Below are positions 1-6,499 of a stretch of 64,000 bases of DNA, one piece after another. The stretch is from the IMG/VR virus record IMGVR_UViG_3300042291_002084, positions 1 through 64,000 of that record. One strand, written 5' to 3'. Source of the DNA: a virus. The translations under genes were made by a program, and so were the position numbers. The notes below the pieces were generated by a model. That model was not told where the DNA came from, did not search any database, and saw only the letters and a list, made by a program, of their open reading frames with translations. Within the stretch, counting starts at the first letter, position 1. Each line of letters begins with the position of its first letter.

Positions 1-36
1 GCCAACCCAATTCCTAACCTAACTTAAAACAATATT

Positions 37-510
37 TTATTCAAGATACTCCTGTATATTAAAGTATATCTCTACTCCATTTGCAACCTTATCTTGTGCT
101 CCGCGACTAGTCCAAAACCAGTCATGTGTAAATTCTCCTTTAATCTTTTTTACCTCCTTGATAATTGGCTCGTCTCCAATATGGCCAAACACTACTTTAA
201 CTGGAGTATCGAATTCGAGCACTGCCGCGTCTTCCCAATCCTTGTCTCTAATAATCGTGCACTGATCGTACTTAATTTTTAGTTTATTCTTTTTTCTGGT
301 TAACCCATTAAGGAATCTGTATACTCCATCATTTTCAATCTTATTAACAAATCGAGTCCAGTCACTAACTCTAGGAAAAGAGCCATTGTCTGTGTCTTGA
401 TGCACGTCAAATATAATTGCATTATTTACATGGTTAGAATGGTGTAGAGTTATTGGAAGTAATGGTGTTCCTTCATCTAATAATACCCAAATACAGTGTG
501 TAGTGTCCAT
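37..510 (-). CDS. hypothetical protein, 157 aa, first cassette of the early region
   Basis: I do not recognise this 157-residue protein. It has no signal peptide, membrane segment or familiar motif, and its composition is that of a soluble, mildly charged globular protein with several Trp. It sits in its own cassette: the AT-rich leader shared by neighbouring genes lies just upstream of the ATG, and its 3' flank resembles the 3' flank of the gene at 7510-7731. Probably an early, host-directed function by context only. Confidence 0.75.
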   Translation of the reverse strand: MDTTHCIWVLLDEGTPLLPITLHHSNHVNNAIIFDVHQDTDNGSFPRVSDWTRFVNKIENDGVYRFLNGLTRKKNKLKIKYDQCTIIRDKDWEDAAVLEFDTPVKVVFGHIGDEPIIKEVKKIKGEFTHDWFWTSRGAQDKVANGVEIYFNIQEYLE

Positions 511-526
511 AGTCTTTTAGTTTTTA

Positions 527-546
527 AGTTATAAGTAAATATAACT
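527..546 (-). promoter_or_regulatory. cassette leader/putative early promoter, copy 1
   Basis: Read on the minus strand this is GTTATATTTACTTATAACTT followed by AAAAAC and the ATG. It is one of at least 14 near-identical boxes upstream of small early genes; the arms GTTATA and TATAAC are inverted repeats. Promoter function is inferred. Confidence 0.55.
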
Positions 547-609
547 ATTACTTCTTAATCTTGACAATTCTACAGGATAAAAAGTCAAGAGACACGGTGT
601 CATGACTGG

Positions 610-1161
610 CTAGCAGTATTGGATAACGCCGTCTTCTTTTGCTATTTCACAAGCACGAGTAAAGTCATCGTATACTCTAATAAAGTATTCAAGTGTATCT
701 TCGTCAAGAGTAGGTATATTATCAAACTCTAATTCAAATGCAAGCGGGTCTTCAGTCTCTTTAGATAAGTCAGGCTCGTGTTTAAGATTTCGGATAACTC
801 GTTCTCTATTCTCAACAAATTGAGTATGTAATATTTGAGATACACTTGGACCGATCGTACCCTCACAATCACTGAAGTTTATTATATAATAAAATGGAAG
901 ACTGGTCGATATATCTGGTGTTTCCCAGACATCCGAATCAAGCATACCATTTGCAGCCAAACTTAGTAATTTACGAAATTGATTATATGTTCCATATGAG
1001 CCTGCTCTAAAACTGTGGTATTGTCCAGTAGATTCATATTGACCTTCCTCTAAGTCACAGTAATCAAAGTCATCATGTACAATATTGATGACTCCATCAT
1101 TATCCCAATCAACTTTGCCAATTCTCTTCAATCTACCGGTTGCGCATATATCAAGTCCCAT
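610..1161 (-). CDS. MGLDI-type hypothetical protein, 183 aa
   Basis: The N-terminus reads Met-Gly-Leu-Asp-Ile, a start I recall in a group of uncharacterised phage and bacterial proteins; no biochemical role is known to me. The middle is rich in Tyr, Asp and Glu (residues 30-75) and the C-terminal half is acidic and helical. It is monocistronic, with the shared leader upstream. Soluble; likely an early accessory protein. Family assignment comes from the N-terminal signature only. Confidence 0.75.
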   Translation of the reverse strand: MGLDICATGRLKRIGKVDWDNDGVINIVHDDFDYCDLEEGQYESTGQYHSFRAGSYGTYNQFRKLLSLAANGMLDSDVWETPDISTSLPFYYIINFSDCEGTIGPSVSQILHTQFVENRERVIRNLKHEPDLSKETEDPLAFELEFDNIPTLDEDTLEYFIRVYDDFTRACEIAKEDGVIQYC

Positions 1162-1175
1162 AATTTCTTGTTTTA

Positions 1176-1197
1176 AAGTTATAATACAAATATAACC
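1176..1197 (-). promoter_or_regulatory. cassette leader/putative early promoter, copy 2
   Basis: Same box as upstream of the other small genes, with one substitution in the central part (TTTGTATTATAAC on the minus strand). It lies 15-35 nt from the ATG at 1161. Confidence 0.5.
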
Positions 1198-1262
1198 ATA
1201 ATCTTTTAATCCTAATAATTCTCAGATACTAAAAGTCTAGAGACACTTGGTATATCTGCAAG

Positions 1263-1287
1263 AAAAAGGGCCGACTCTCGCCGACCC
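1263..1287 (-). terminator. intrinsic terminator
   Basis: On the minus strand a GC-rich stem (GGGTCGG with TCGGCCC) is followed by a run of T. It closes the unit containing genes 2006-1444 and the tRNA-like gene. Confidence 0.75.
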
Positions 1288-1308
1288 AATCTCAACCTAA
1301 AAACGAGT

Positions 1309-1425
1309 AGTCAGGACAGGATTCGAACCTGTATTTACACTTTACTTGTATTAGCTGTGTCCGATGGATTGGGTATCAATACATTTCCCTCACCACCTGC
1401 TCTTAACCATTAGAGCTACCTAACT
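1309..1425 (-). tRNA. tRNA-like gene with enlarged centre (117 nt)
   Basis: The minus strand shows a good tRNA frame: acceptor AGTTAGG with CCTGACT (seven pairs including one G-U), D-stem GCTC/GAGC, and T-arm ACAGG-TTCGAAT-CCTGT. Between the D- and T-arms lie about 67 nt instead of the usual 22 or so. GGTGG can pair with CCATC around a 25-nt loop, leaving a roughly 30-nt variable region in which ACAC and GTGT can pair. No normal seven-base anticodon loop is obvious, so isotype cannot be given. The gene at 41007-41125 has nearly the same ends, D-stem and length. It could be a tRNA with a small insertion or a tRNA mimic; a standard functional tRNA is less likely. Confidence 0.6.
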
Positions 1426-1443
1426 GTCACTACGGAGTAAACT

Positions 1444-1695
1444 CTATTTGAGTAATTTAGCTCCATTATAAATCTCTTCTGCTCTTACGTAATCAAATGC
1501 CGCTGCACTTAAGGCTCCGAATTCCTGTGCAAAATTGTCTCTGAAAAACTTTAAGTTTGCTGGAGTTTCAGCGACCCATGGCATGCAATCATGAAGAAGA
1601 GGTAGTCTATCCTTAAGGCTGAGCCTCTTAAGATACTGACGTACCTTAAGCTGTGCTCCTACCTGGATTAATCTATGTATTTCTATTGCTGTCAT
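1444..1695 (-). CDS. hypothetical protein, 83 aa
   Basis: Unrecognised small, mostly alpha-helical protein with no motif or membrane segment. Its ATG overlaps the stop of the upstream gene (1692-2006) by four bases, so the two are probably translationally coupled. The tRNA-like gene at 1309-1425 follows directly in the same direction and may be co-transcribed. Confidence 0.7.
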   Translation of the reverse strand: MTAIEIHRLIQVGAQLKVRQYLKRLSLKDRLPLLHDCMPWVAETPANLKFFRDNFAQEFGALSAAAFDYVRAEEIYNGAKLLK

Positions 1696-2006
1696 TCGAT
1701 ATATCCTTGATTATAAATTAATGATACATAGAATCGGATACACTTTAAATTAATAATATCTGCTCTATTAAATGTTTCCATTAAGTTGTTATCGATAATT
1801 GCTTTTACGAAACTCCCTCCATCAAAACCAATACCCCATCTGTTAGCTAAGATGCTGGTACCAATCCTAACAATATGGTCTCGGTTTTCTTCTGAATATG
1901 CGGTTAGTACAAAATCAGTGTCACGGCCTTCTACGGAGTAGCTCTCGATTCTCTTACGAACAGCTTCTTGGATTCTCTCTTCTTGTCCTTTTTCAAATGG
2001 TGTCAT
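1692..2006 (-). CDS. hypothetical protein, 104 aa
   Basis: Unrecognised soluble protein. The N-terminal 25 residues are rich in Glu, Arg and Gln and probably helical; the rest is a mixed fold. It is the first gene of a two-gene unit with 1444-1695, overlapping it by four bases. Only a partial form of the shared leader is present upstream, so it may also be read from the promoter of the gene ending at 2414. Confidence 0.7.
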   Translation of the reverse strand: MTPFEKGQEERIQEAVRKRIESYSVEGRDTDFVLTAYSEENRDHIVRIGTSILANRWGIGFDGGSFVKAIIDNNLMETFNRADIINLKCIRFYVSLIYNQGYIE

Positions 2007-2042
2007 CTCTTTAGTTTTTAAGTTAGGGTTATAATACTTTAA

Positions 2043-2414
2043 TTATCTAAACTTTTGTATAAATTCATGCTCTTTATGGAATTTAGCTACCTGACCTATC
2101 TGGTCTCTGTTGAATCCCATTGAGTGAAGAGCTCTTTCAAACGGGGTCCATGGATTTTCAATCTTTTCTTGGCCGCCGCCGCATCCAATATAGTCTCTTG
2201 TTCCCCATACTGCCGCAACTGCTTTGGCTCTACGTACCAATTTTACAGGATCCTTGATCAGCTTTGCCTGCTTCTCTGCCAAGCTCTGGATAGGAGATCC
2301 ATTACCATAAAACCAGTTTCGCATACCGCTCTTGTAGAAGTCCATTTGAGTAGCTCTTTTATAGTCCTTGTCTTGTGGCTCAATATTAACAATTACAATA
2401 TCTAATAAATTCAT
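2043..2414 (-). CDS. hypothetical protein, 123 aa
   Basis: Unrecognised basic protein (many Lys and Arg between residues 15 and 65) with a short Gly-Gly-Gly turn near residue 79. No signal peptide or membrane segment. The shared cassette leader is immediately upstream. Role unknown; by position one of the early small proteins. Confidence 0.7.
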   Translation of the reverse strand: MNLLDIVIVNIEPQDKDYKRATQMDFYKSGMRNWFYGNGSPIQSLAEKQAKLIKDPVKLVRRAKAVAAVWGTRDYIGCGGGQEKIENPWTPFERALHSMGFNRDQIGQVAKFHKEHEFIQKFR

Positions 2415-2428
2415 AGTCTTTTTGTTAT

Positions 2429-2450
2429 TAGGTTATAAGTAAATATAACC
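2429..2450 (-). promoter_or_regulatory. cassette leader/putative early promoter, copy 3
   Basis: GGTTATATTTACTTATAACC on the minus strand, a near-perfect inverted repeat, 15-35 nt upstream of the ATG at 2414. Confidence 0.55.
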
Positions 2451-2526
2451 ATTAAGTTTGAATTCTGAAAATCCTGAGGAATTATTTTTGCACAAAAGTC
2501 TAGAGACGCTTGGCCGAACCCCAAAG

Positions 2527-2546
2527 AAAAAGCGGATTACTCCGCC
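2527..2546 (-). terminator. intrinsic terminator
   Basis: Minus-strand hairpin GGCGGA-gtaa-TCCGC followed by TTTTT, just after the stop of gene 2552-2983. Confidence 0.75.
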
Positions 2547-2551
2547 TTGGT

Positions 2552-2983
2552 TTACTCATCTTCATCGTCTTCCCAGTCATCGTCATCATCGTCTTCATCC
2601 TCGTCTTGATAAAAGAAACCTTGATGCGGACATGACGTAGGGTTAGGAAGGCTCGAATATAATCTAGCAATCTTTTCTAAACTCGCTGATTCAGATAGTT
2701 CTTCAACCAGTTTTGGATACACTACTCCCGGTGAATCGTCTCCACTCACATTGTCCTTGAAACAAAGGCTTATACCCGCGCTTCGGTCTGGCTCTAGTCC
2801 GTTTAGTTCCGCAAGTAACTCATAGAAATCCTTACTTCCAAAGACTCCGTATCCTTCGTAGCTAGCCTCTCTAAAAGCTCGGCCATCAGGCGTTATCATC
2901 GCTACCTGAAAAGTATCACGATTTGAATAGCTACTAGGAATACTCTCTCCTGTATCACATGTCATCCAACTAAAAAATCCCAT
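2552..2983 (-). CDS. MGFFSW-type hypothetical protein with acidic tail, 143 aa
   Basis: The N-terminus MGFFSW followed by Thr-Cys-Asp-Thr resembles a family of uncharacterised phage proteins that I recall only by this signature. Residues 25-110 look globular. The last 20 or so residues are almost entirely Asp and Glu, which could mimic nucleic acid or bind a basic partner; that is inference. It is followed by its own terminator and sits 20 nt downstream of gene 3004-3249. Confidence 0.75.
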   Translation of the reverse strand: MGFFSWMTCDTGESIPSSYSNRDTFQVAMITPDGRAFREASYEGYGVFGSKDFYELLAELNGLEPDRSAGISLCFKDNVSGDDSPGVVYPKLVEELSESASLEKIARLYSSLPNPTSCPHQGFFYQDEDEDDDDDDWEDDEDE

Positions 2984-3003
2984 AGTTCTTCTTTTTTAAT
3001 GGT

Positions 3004-3249
3004 TTATAAATAAATCTCTCTAAGGATACTCACACTTCTCCACTCTTTTTTCTCGATGTCAAAGAATCTAACCGCTTTTTCTGACGGGTTTCCTGTGCCC
3101 TTTGGATGACTCTCTGCGGGAATCGTAGTAAGGTTGGTAGTTCCTACTGCGGTTCTTAAAGTTCCATCTACTTTTTTGAAAGCAAATTGAACTACTCCAT
3201 CTCTTAAACGAGTTCTTAATTGTTCTGGTGTTACTGGTGTTAATGTCAT
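3004..3249 (-). CDS. DUF2693-like SH3-fold protein, 81 aa
   Basis: The pattern Phe-x-Lys-x-Asp-Gly-Thr-x-Arg-x-Ala-x-Gly-Thr (residues 23-38), then Ile-Pro, Pro-Lys-Gly-x-Gly and Phe-Phe-Asp followed by Trp-Arg-Ser near the end, fits DUF2693. Members are small proteins common in Bacteroidetes phages and mobile elements and predicted to adopt a small beta-barrel. The biochemical role of the family is unknown. The shared leader is upstream and the gene runs into 2552-2983 without an obvious terminator, so the two are probably one transcript. Confidence 0.8.
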   Translation of the reverse strand: MTLTPVTPEQLRTRLRDGVVQFAFKKVDGTLRTAVGTTNLTTIPAESHPKGTGNPSEKAVRFFDIEKKEWRSVSILREIYL

Positions 3250-3263
3250 AGTGTATTTGTTTT

Positions 3264-3284
3264 AAGGTTATAAGTAAATATAAC
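3264..3284 (-). promoter_or_regulatory. cassette leader/putative early promoter, copy 4
   Basis: GGTTATATTTACTTATAACC on the minus strand. The upstream 35 nt (3297-3331) recur almost unchanged at 3751-3785, upstream of the next cassette. Confidence 0.55.
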
Positions 3285-3360
3285 CATAATCTTTTGATAT
3301 AAAAAACTTTTAGTAAAAATAATTGTATAAACGTCTAGAGACGCCCAGCCTATCTGCAAG

Positions 3361-3382
3361 AAAAAACCCGATCTCTCGGGTT
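3361..3382 (-). terminator. intrinsic terminator
   Basis: Minus-strand hairpin AACCCGA-gaga-TCGGGTT running into a T tract. The same CCCGA/TCGGG core is reused at 6517, 6829 and 7118. Confidence 0.8.
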
Positions 3383-3388
3383 AATTTA

Positions 3389-3703
3389 TTATAATCCTAA
3401 TTCCCCAATTAAATCGATTACTAATATAAATTCATCTGACTTGTGTTCTCCAGTTTCTCGATCCTTTTGGGAAATTCTAAGAAACTCGTTTATCTTGGAT
3501 TCAAGTTCAATATCCCCATCTGTATTGTAAGCTGAGAAACCATCTCTTTTATTTCCGTAACCTTCTACAAATTCATCCAATACGTGGAAATCTGGATTAT
3601 CAATGTAAAACTCAATATCCAATGGTTCACCAGTCTCTCTTAAGAACTGTAATACTTTTAACTCTAACTCTGTTCTGGATTCCATAAATTTTTCAGTTGT
3701 CAT
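3389..3703 (-). CDS. hypothetical acidic protein, 104 aa
   Basis: Unrecognised, strongly acidic, predicted mixed helix/strand. No catalytic motif or membrane segment. Complete single-gene cassette with leader at 3718-3739 and terminator at 3361-3382. Confidence 0.7.
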   Translation of the reverse strand: MTTEKFMESRTELELKVLQFLRETGEPLDIEFYIDNPDFHVLDEFVEGYGNKRDGFSAYNTDGDIELESKINEFLRISQKDRETGEHKSDEFILVIDLIGELGL

Positions 3704-3717
3704 AATCGTTTTGTTTT

Positions 3718-3739
3718 TAAGTTATAGTTAAATATAACC
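3718..3739 (-). promoter_or_regulatory. cassette leader/putative early promoter, copy 5
   Basis: GGTTATATTTAACTATAACTT on the minus strand, directly upstream of the ATG at 3703. Confidence 0.55.
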
Positions 3740-3835
3740 AATTACTTTTAATATAAAAAACTTTTAGTAAAAATAATTGTATAAAAGTCTAGAGACTCGC
3801 CCAGACCCGAGGTATCCAAAAAGAATCCAATCACC

Positions 3836-4000
3836 ATGAATGAAGAAGCTATTAGAGTAGTTAGAGAAATTGAGAAAAAGTATGAGGCTATATGGGGAGA
3901 GATACAGCCATGCTGTCGTCTGTATCAAAACTATTGTGTTTGCAAAAACCAAGAGACGCTTGACCAGACACCAGGCCAGGAACAGGTCACTACGGAGTAA
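3836..4000 (+). CDS. possible small Cys-rich protein on the opposite strand, 54 aa
   Basis: An ATG-to-TAA frame of 55 codons opposite to all neighbours, in a 350-bp gap with no convincing minus-strand gene. The product has a charged helical first half and a cluster of four Cys (residues 26, 27, 34 and 36). No plus-strand promoter is evident and the stop lies in a short repeated motif (CTACGGAGTAA). It may be real or chance; codon use looks protein-like. Confidence 0.35.
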   Translation: MNEEAIRVVREIEKKYEAIWGEIQPCCRLYQNYCVCKNQETLDQTPGQEQVTTE

Positions 4001-4012
4001 ACAGATTAAACG

Positions 4013-4036
4013 AAAAAGGGAGCCTTTTGAGCTCCC
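4013..4036 (-). terminator. intrinsic terminator
   Basis: Minus-strand hairpin GGGAGC-tcaaaa-GGCTCCC followed by TTTTT, after the stop of gene 4060-4296. Confidence 0.8.
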
Positions 4037-4059
4037 CTAATCATAACTTAAAAACTATG

Positions 4060-4296
4060 CTAGCCGAATGCTTGCTCCCATCCAGCCGGCGAGATTCCTG
4101 ATTTAAGGAACTCTCTGTTATCTACACTAACATCACTAAGAGCTACTTGAATATATTCTCCTCCTAGCCACGACTGTAATCCAGCGGTCGGTACAGTACA
4201 TGAATACTCTTCTCCAGTAATTATACATTTACCAGTTACTCTTGACAGGTCTCCTCCATCTAAAAGAGTTACAGTTAAGTTAGGTTTAGTTATCAT
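4060..4296 (-). CDS. hypothetical protein, 78 aa
   Basis: Unrecognised, mostly beta-strand composition with Gly turns, soluble. It is the last gene of a chain of tiny overlapping frames (4690 to 4060); its start overlaps the end of 4286-4399 by 11 bases. Ends at a strong terminator. Confidence 0.7.
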   Translation of the reverse strand: MITKPNLTVTLLDGGDLSRVTGKCIITGEEYSCTVPTAGLQSWLGGEYIQVALSDVSVDNREFLKSGISPAGWEQAFG

Positions 4297-4399
4297 TGCT
4301 CTTATGTTTAGATTTACGAGTATATTTCTTTTTATTCTTATAGATACTTGGTCGAGTCGCTGACCATATCTCTTCTTGGGTTATCTCTATCTTTTTCAT
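4286..4399 (-). CDS. tiny basic protein, 37 aa
   Basis: ATG frame of 37 codons. The product begins with an acidic helix and ends in a Lys/Arg-rich tail (about ten basic residues in the last 18). It overlaps the downstream gene start and follows 4410-4532 after ten bases. Supported by tight packing rather than by any family match. Confidence 0.45.
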   Translation of the reverse strand: MKKIEITQEEIWSATRPSIYKNKKKYTRKSKHKSNDN

Positions 4400-4409
4400 C
4401 ACTACGGAG

Positions 4410-4532
4410 TTAATTGTGTCGAGCGACATAGTCGACAAGAAGAGCTGCCATGACCTGGTGGAATCTGCTCCATTTAAGCTGGTTAACCTGTTCCCTAGCT
4501 GTGAGTCTCTTCTTGTCGCTTCTACCTAACAT
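4410..4532 (-). CDS. tiny basic protein, 40 aa
   Basis: ATG frame of 40 codons whose start overlaps the stop of the upstream tiny gene. The product is basic and helical, with no recognised motif. The chained overlaps (stop and start sharing bases) argue that these frames are translated. Confidence 0.45.
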   Translation of the reverse strand: MLGRSDKKRLTAREQVNQLKWSRFHQVMAALLVDYVARHN

Positions 4533-4690
4533 CCCTCTTCTAGATTTATTGGTGAATACTTGATTGCAATCATGTCCAAAAATTGCGACTCTGCTCGGGC
4601 CTTAACTCTTTGGATTTTACTTGTTATCATCACATCAACAGTTTTGATAAATTCTCTGGTTTTTACTCTTGAAACTTTCATGCTTATCAT
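4526..4690 (-). CDS. tiny basic protein, 54 aa
   Basis: ATG frame, with a second in-frame ATG three codons later. Predicted amphipathic helical and rich in Lys and Arg. First member of the chain 4690-4060 and eight bases downstream of gene 4699-4911, so probably on that gene's transcript. Confidence 0.45.
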   Translation of the reverse strand: MISMKVSRVKTREFIKTVDVMITSKIQRVKARAESQFLDMIAIKYSPINLEEGC

Positions 4691-4698
4691 TTTATTAT

Positions 4699-4911
4699 TT
4701 AATTACGTTGAACTAACTCTTTGTTAATTTCGTCAATCTCTGTCATCCAGTCAAGTTTTAGGATGGCATCTTCGATTAGACCTAATCCAGTTTTCTCATA
4801 AAGAAGTTCTTCTAAACGAGATCGAGTGCCTCTTAATAACTCTGTCTCCAAGTAGAAGTAAGGACGGTCGAGTAAGATAAACTGATGGGTGGTGATAATA
4901 AGCTTTTCCAT
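4699..4911 (-). CDS. hypothetical protein, 70 aa
   Basis: Unrecognised small protein: a hydrophobic first 20 residues without a typical signal peptide, then a charged helical half. It heads the multi-gene unit 4911-4060, with the shared leader just upstream. Confidence 0.65.
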   Translation of the reverse strand: MEKLIITTHQFILLDRPYFYLETELLRGTRSRLEELLYEKTGLGLIEDAILKLDWMTEIDEINKELVQRN

Positions 4912-4924
4912 AATCTGTTTGTTT

Positions 4925-4948
4925 TAAGGTTATAAGTAAATATAACTA
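4925..4948 (-). promoter_or_regulatory. cassette leader/putative early promoter, copy 6
   Basis: Minus strand GTTATATTTACTTATAACC, then TTAAAAC and the ATG at 4911. Confidence 0.55.
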
Positions 4949-5016
4949 TAAAGTTTTAATTTAGGAAACTTTTTTTGAAACTTTTTTGTAAAAAGTCCAG
5001 AGATACTTTTTAAATC

Positions 5017-5059
5017 ATGACAATTTTATGACAGCTATGTGACAACTATACGATGTCGC
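5017..5059. repeat. 11-bp tandem imperfect repeat (iteron-like)
   Basis: Three units of 11 bp in a row share the core TGACA (ATGACAATTTT, ATGACAGCTAT, GTGACAACTAT), followed by a diverged fourth. The period matches one helical turn, as in protein-binding iterons; no function is shown. Confidence 0.4.
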
Positions 5060-5117
5060 AAAACAACTACCTGATTGGTCGCGTCTCTTAGAATTTCTAG
5101 AGACAGCCCGACTAGCA

Positions 5118-5414
5118 CTAAACTCCGAATTCGCGGTAGCGAGTATTCAAATCTACACGCAAATCGCGGATGGCTGCGCATTTCTCGTACTCTTCAATGG
5201 AGACAAAACGGGATTCTAATTGATCTAGTTCAATCAAGTGTTCCATACACTCCTGCTTAAGAAAGTCAGGTCGAGCACTAAAATATTCCAGAGCCTCGCT
5301 TAATCGGGATTCATACTCGTCCTCGAGAGTCCAGTGAAAAAACTCAATTGAATCTCGATCTATTATTATCTCGAGTTCAAGTTCCATTGCCCATTCTTGA
5401 AAAGACCGTCTCAT
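5118..5414 (-). CDS. hypothetical protein, 98 aa
   Basis: Unrecognised, highly charged and largely helical. The second half (Glu-Tyr-Glu-Lys-Cys-Ala-Ala-Ile-Arg-Asp) is reminiscent of UvrB/UvrC-type helical hairpins, which typically read E-x-A-A-x-x-R-D; that likeness is weak. Its ATG shares a base with the stop of 5414-5605 (TAATG), so the pair is coupled. Confidence 0.7.
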   Translation of the reverse strand: MRRSFQEWAMELELEIIIDRDSIEFFHWTLEDEYESRLSEALEYFSARPDFLKQECMEHLIELDQLESRFVSIEEYEKCAAIRDLRVDLNTRYREFGV

Positions 5415-5605
5415 TACTTTAATTCGGTTATTATAGTTTCAACATCTGTTGTAATACTCTTTACTGTGACAGTTCCTTTACCTTCTCTCCAACGAATACA
5501 CAGGATTCCTGCATCAAGAGACTCGTCAAGAATCTGGATGTCTGTGACAAGTGGTCGATCGTAGTTGTAGTATTGGTCAATTACCTTGTTTATTTCTGCG
5601 TCCAT
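5414..5605 (-). CDS. hypothetical protein, about 63 aa
   Basis: Unrecognised. I prefer the ATG at 5605 (product starting Met-Asp-Ala-Glu) because the upstream 12 in-frame codons from 5641 lie in AT-rich leader-like sequence. Coupled to the downstream gene by a one-base stop/start overlap. No motif. Confidence 0.65.
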   Translation of the reverse strand: MDAEINKVIDQYYNYDRPLVTDIQILDESLDAGILCIRWREGKGTVTVKSITTDVETIITELK

Positions 5606-5660
5606 GATTAATATCTTTTTTACTTTTATTATAATACTCAATATCCAGAAAAAGTTCCAT

Positions 5661-5687
5661 AAAAAAATCCAGCTTGTTAGGCTGGAT
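5661..5687 (-). terminator. intrinsic terminator
   Basis: Minus-strand hairpin ATCCAGC-ctaacaa-GCTGGAT followed by seven T, after gene 5709-5921. Confidence 0.85.
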
Positions 5688-5708
5688 CGGGACTACGGAG
5701 TAGTCTCT

Positions 5709-5921
5709 CTAGTCTTCAATAAGATCGTTCTCCTCTAACTCGTACCAGAAACGTTCTTTCCAACGATCAACACTTGCTCCCTCAATCTGGGTTACTCCAT
5801 TAAGAGTCAATTGACTAAGGATTACTAGTCCCATATTCAGGTTATTTGAAGCGCTGATGTTATCTCCTTTGATTAAGCACTCTTTTGCCTTAATCATTAT
5901 TGCTCTTACTCTAGTTGTCAT
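5709..5921 (-). CDS. hypothetical helical protein, 70 aa
   Basis: Unrecognised, predicted all-helical, with an acidic C-terminus. Single-gene cassette with the shared leader and a strong terminator. Confidence 0.7.
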   Translation of the reverse strand: MTTRVRAIMIKAKECLIKGDNISASNNLNMGLVILSQLTLNGVTQIEGASVDRWKERFWYELEENDLIED

Positions 5922-5934
5922 AATCTTTTGTTTT

Positions 5935-5959
5935 TAAGTTATAATATAAATTTAACCAA
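5935..5959 (-). promoter_or_regulatory. cassette leader/putative early promoter, copy 7
   Basis: Minus strand GGTTAAATTTATATTATAAC then TTAAAAAC and the ATG at 5921. Confidence 0.55.
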
Positions 5960-5960
5960 T

Positions 5961-6194
5961 TTAGTGACACGTTGTATTCGTCTCTTGATATTTTTTAGAT
6001 AAATCTTCAGGTAATCCAATACCTTCAAAATTAAGGTTACCTCTGGAAACGTGAGCGTATTCTTCATCCCTAGCCCTCTTAAAATCAGGGTGGGCTCTCT
6101 CCTCGTCAACGCATGGCATACATATCATTTGAGTGTTAAACATTGAGAACCCAAATGAGTGGCTCTCATCTCCGCATCTGTGACAATTTGACAT
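5961..6194 (-). CDS. small zinc-ribbon-like protein, 77 aa
   Basis: Two Cys-x-x-Cys pairs (residues 4/7 and 26/29) separated by about 18 residues form a likely zinc knuckle; the remaining 45 residues are charged and helical. Similar small zinc-binding proteins occur in early regions of many phages and often bind nucleic acid or host enzymes. The zinc site is seen as a motif; the function is not known. Leader directly upstream. Confidence 0.75.
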   Translation of the reverse strand: MSNCHRCGDESHSFGFSMFNTQMICMPCVDEERAHPDFKRARDEEYAHVSRGNLNFEGIGLPEDLSKKYQETNTTCH

Positions 6195-6207
6195 AGTGTT
6201 TTAGTTT

Positions 6208-6232
6208 TTAAGTTATAATATAAATTTAACCA
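6208..6232 (-). promoter_or_regulatory. cassette leader/putative early promoter, copy 8
   Basis: Same sequence as copy 7 (GGTTAAATTTATATTATAAC), upstream of the ATG at 6194. Confidence 0.55.
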
Positions 6233-6283
6233 ATTAAAGGATACGATGTATGCGTTTCCTAAAATATTTTACAAGAGGTACTG

Positions 6284-6412
6284 TCAGATTTCTAGACAGG
6301 AAGTTGAACAAATTCCAACGGAAATTATTGAATAGGTAACAATCGCACAAATAATTAGGATTAAACTATATCCTACTTTAATTAAGGTCTCTTCAAATTT
6401 TCTAGTTTTCAT
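6284..6412 (-). CDS. small single-pass membrane protein, 42 aa
   Basis: A 43-codon ATG frame in its own cassette. The product has a short charged start and then about 20 hydrophobic residues (roughly 14-33) that form a transmembrane segment, ending in a Cys-rich tail. Supported by the perfect cassette leader upstream. Tiny membrane proteins in early phage regions often act on host envelope proteins; the role here is unknown. Confidence 0.6.
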   Translation of the reverse strand: MKTRKFEETLIKVGYSLILIICAIVTYSIISVGICSTSCLEI

Positions 6413-6420
6413 AGTATTTA

Positions 6421-6499
6421 AGTTTTTAAGTTATATAGTAAATATAACCAATCTTTAGATTAGTTTGTAGAACCGCCAATAATAAAAGTCCAGAGACTC
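6421..6499. repeat. long direct repeat R1, copy a (leader plus box A)
   Basis: About 78 nt match 6734-6812 with two or three differences. The repeat includes the leader and the GTCCAGAGAC box, so whole promoter modules have been duplicated. Confidence 0.85.
6426..6449 (-). promoter_or_regulatory. cassette leader/putative early promoter, copy 9
   Basis: Minus strand GGTTATATTTACTATATAAC then TTAAAAAC, upstream of the ATG at 6412. Confidence 0.55.

Noticed and set aside
3764-3952. Minus-strand frame of 62 codons
   Set aside because: It overlaps the leader of gene 3389-3703 and has AT-driven composition; the opposite-strand frame at 3836-4000 is slightly better supported, though still weak.
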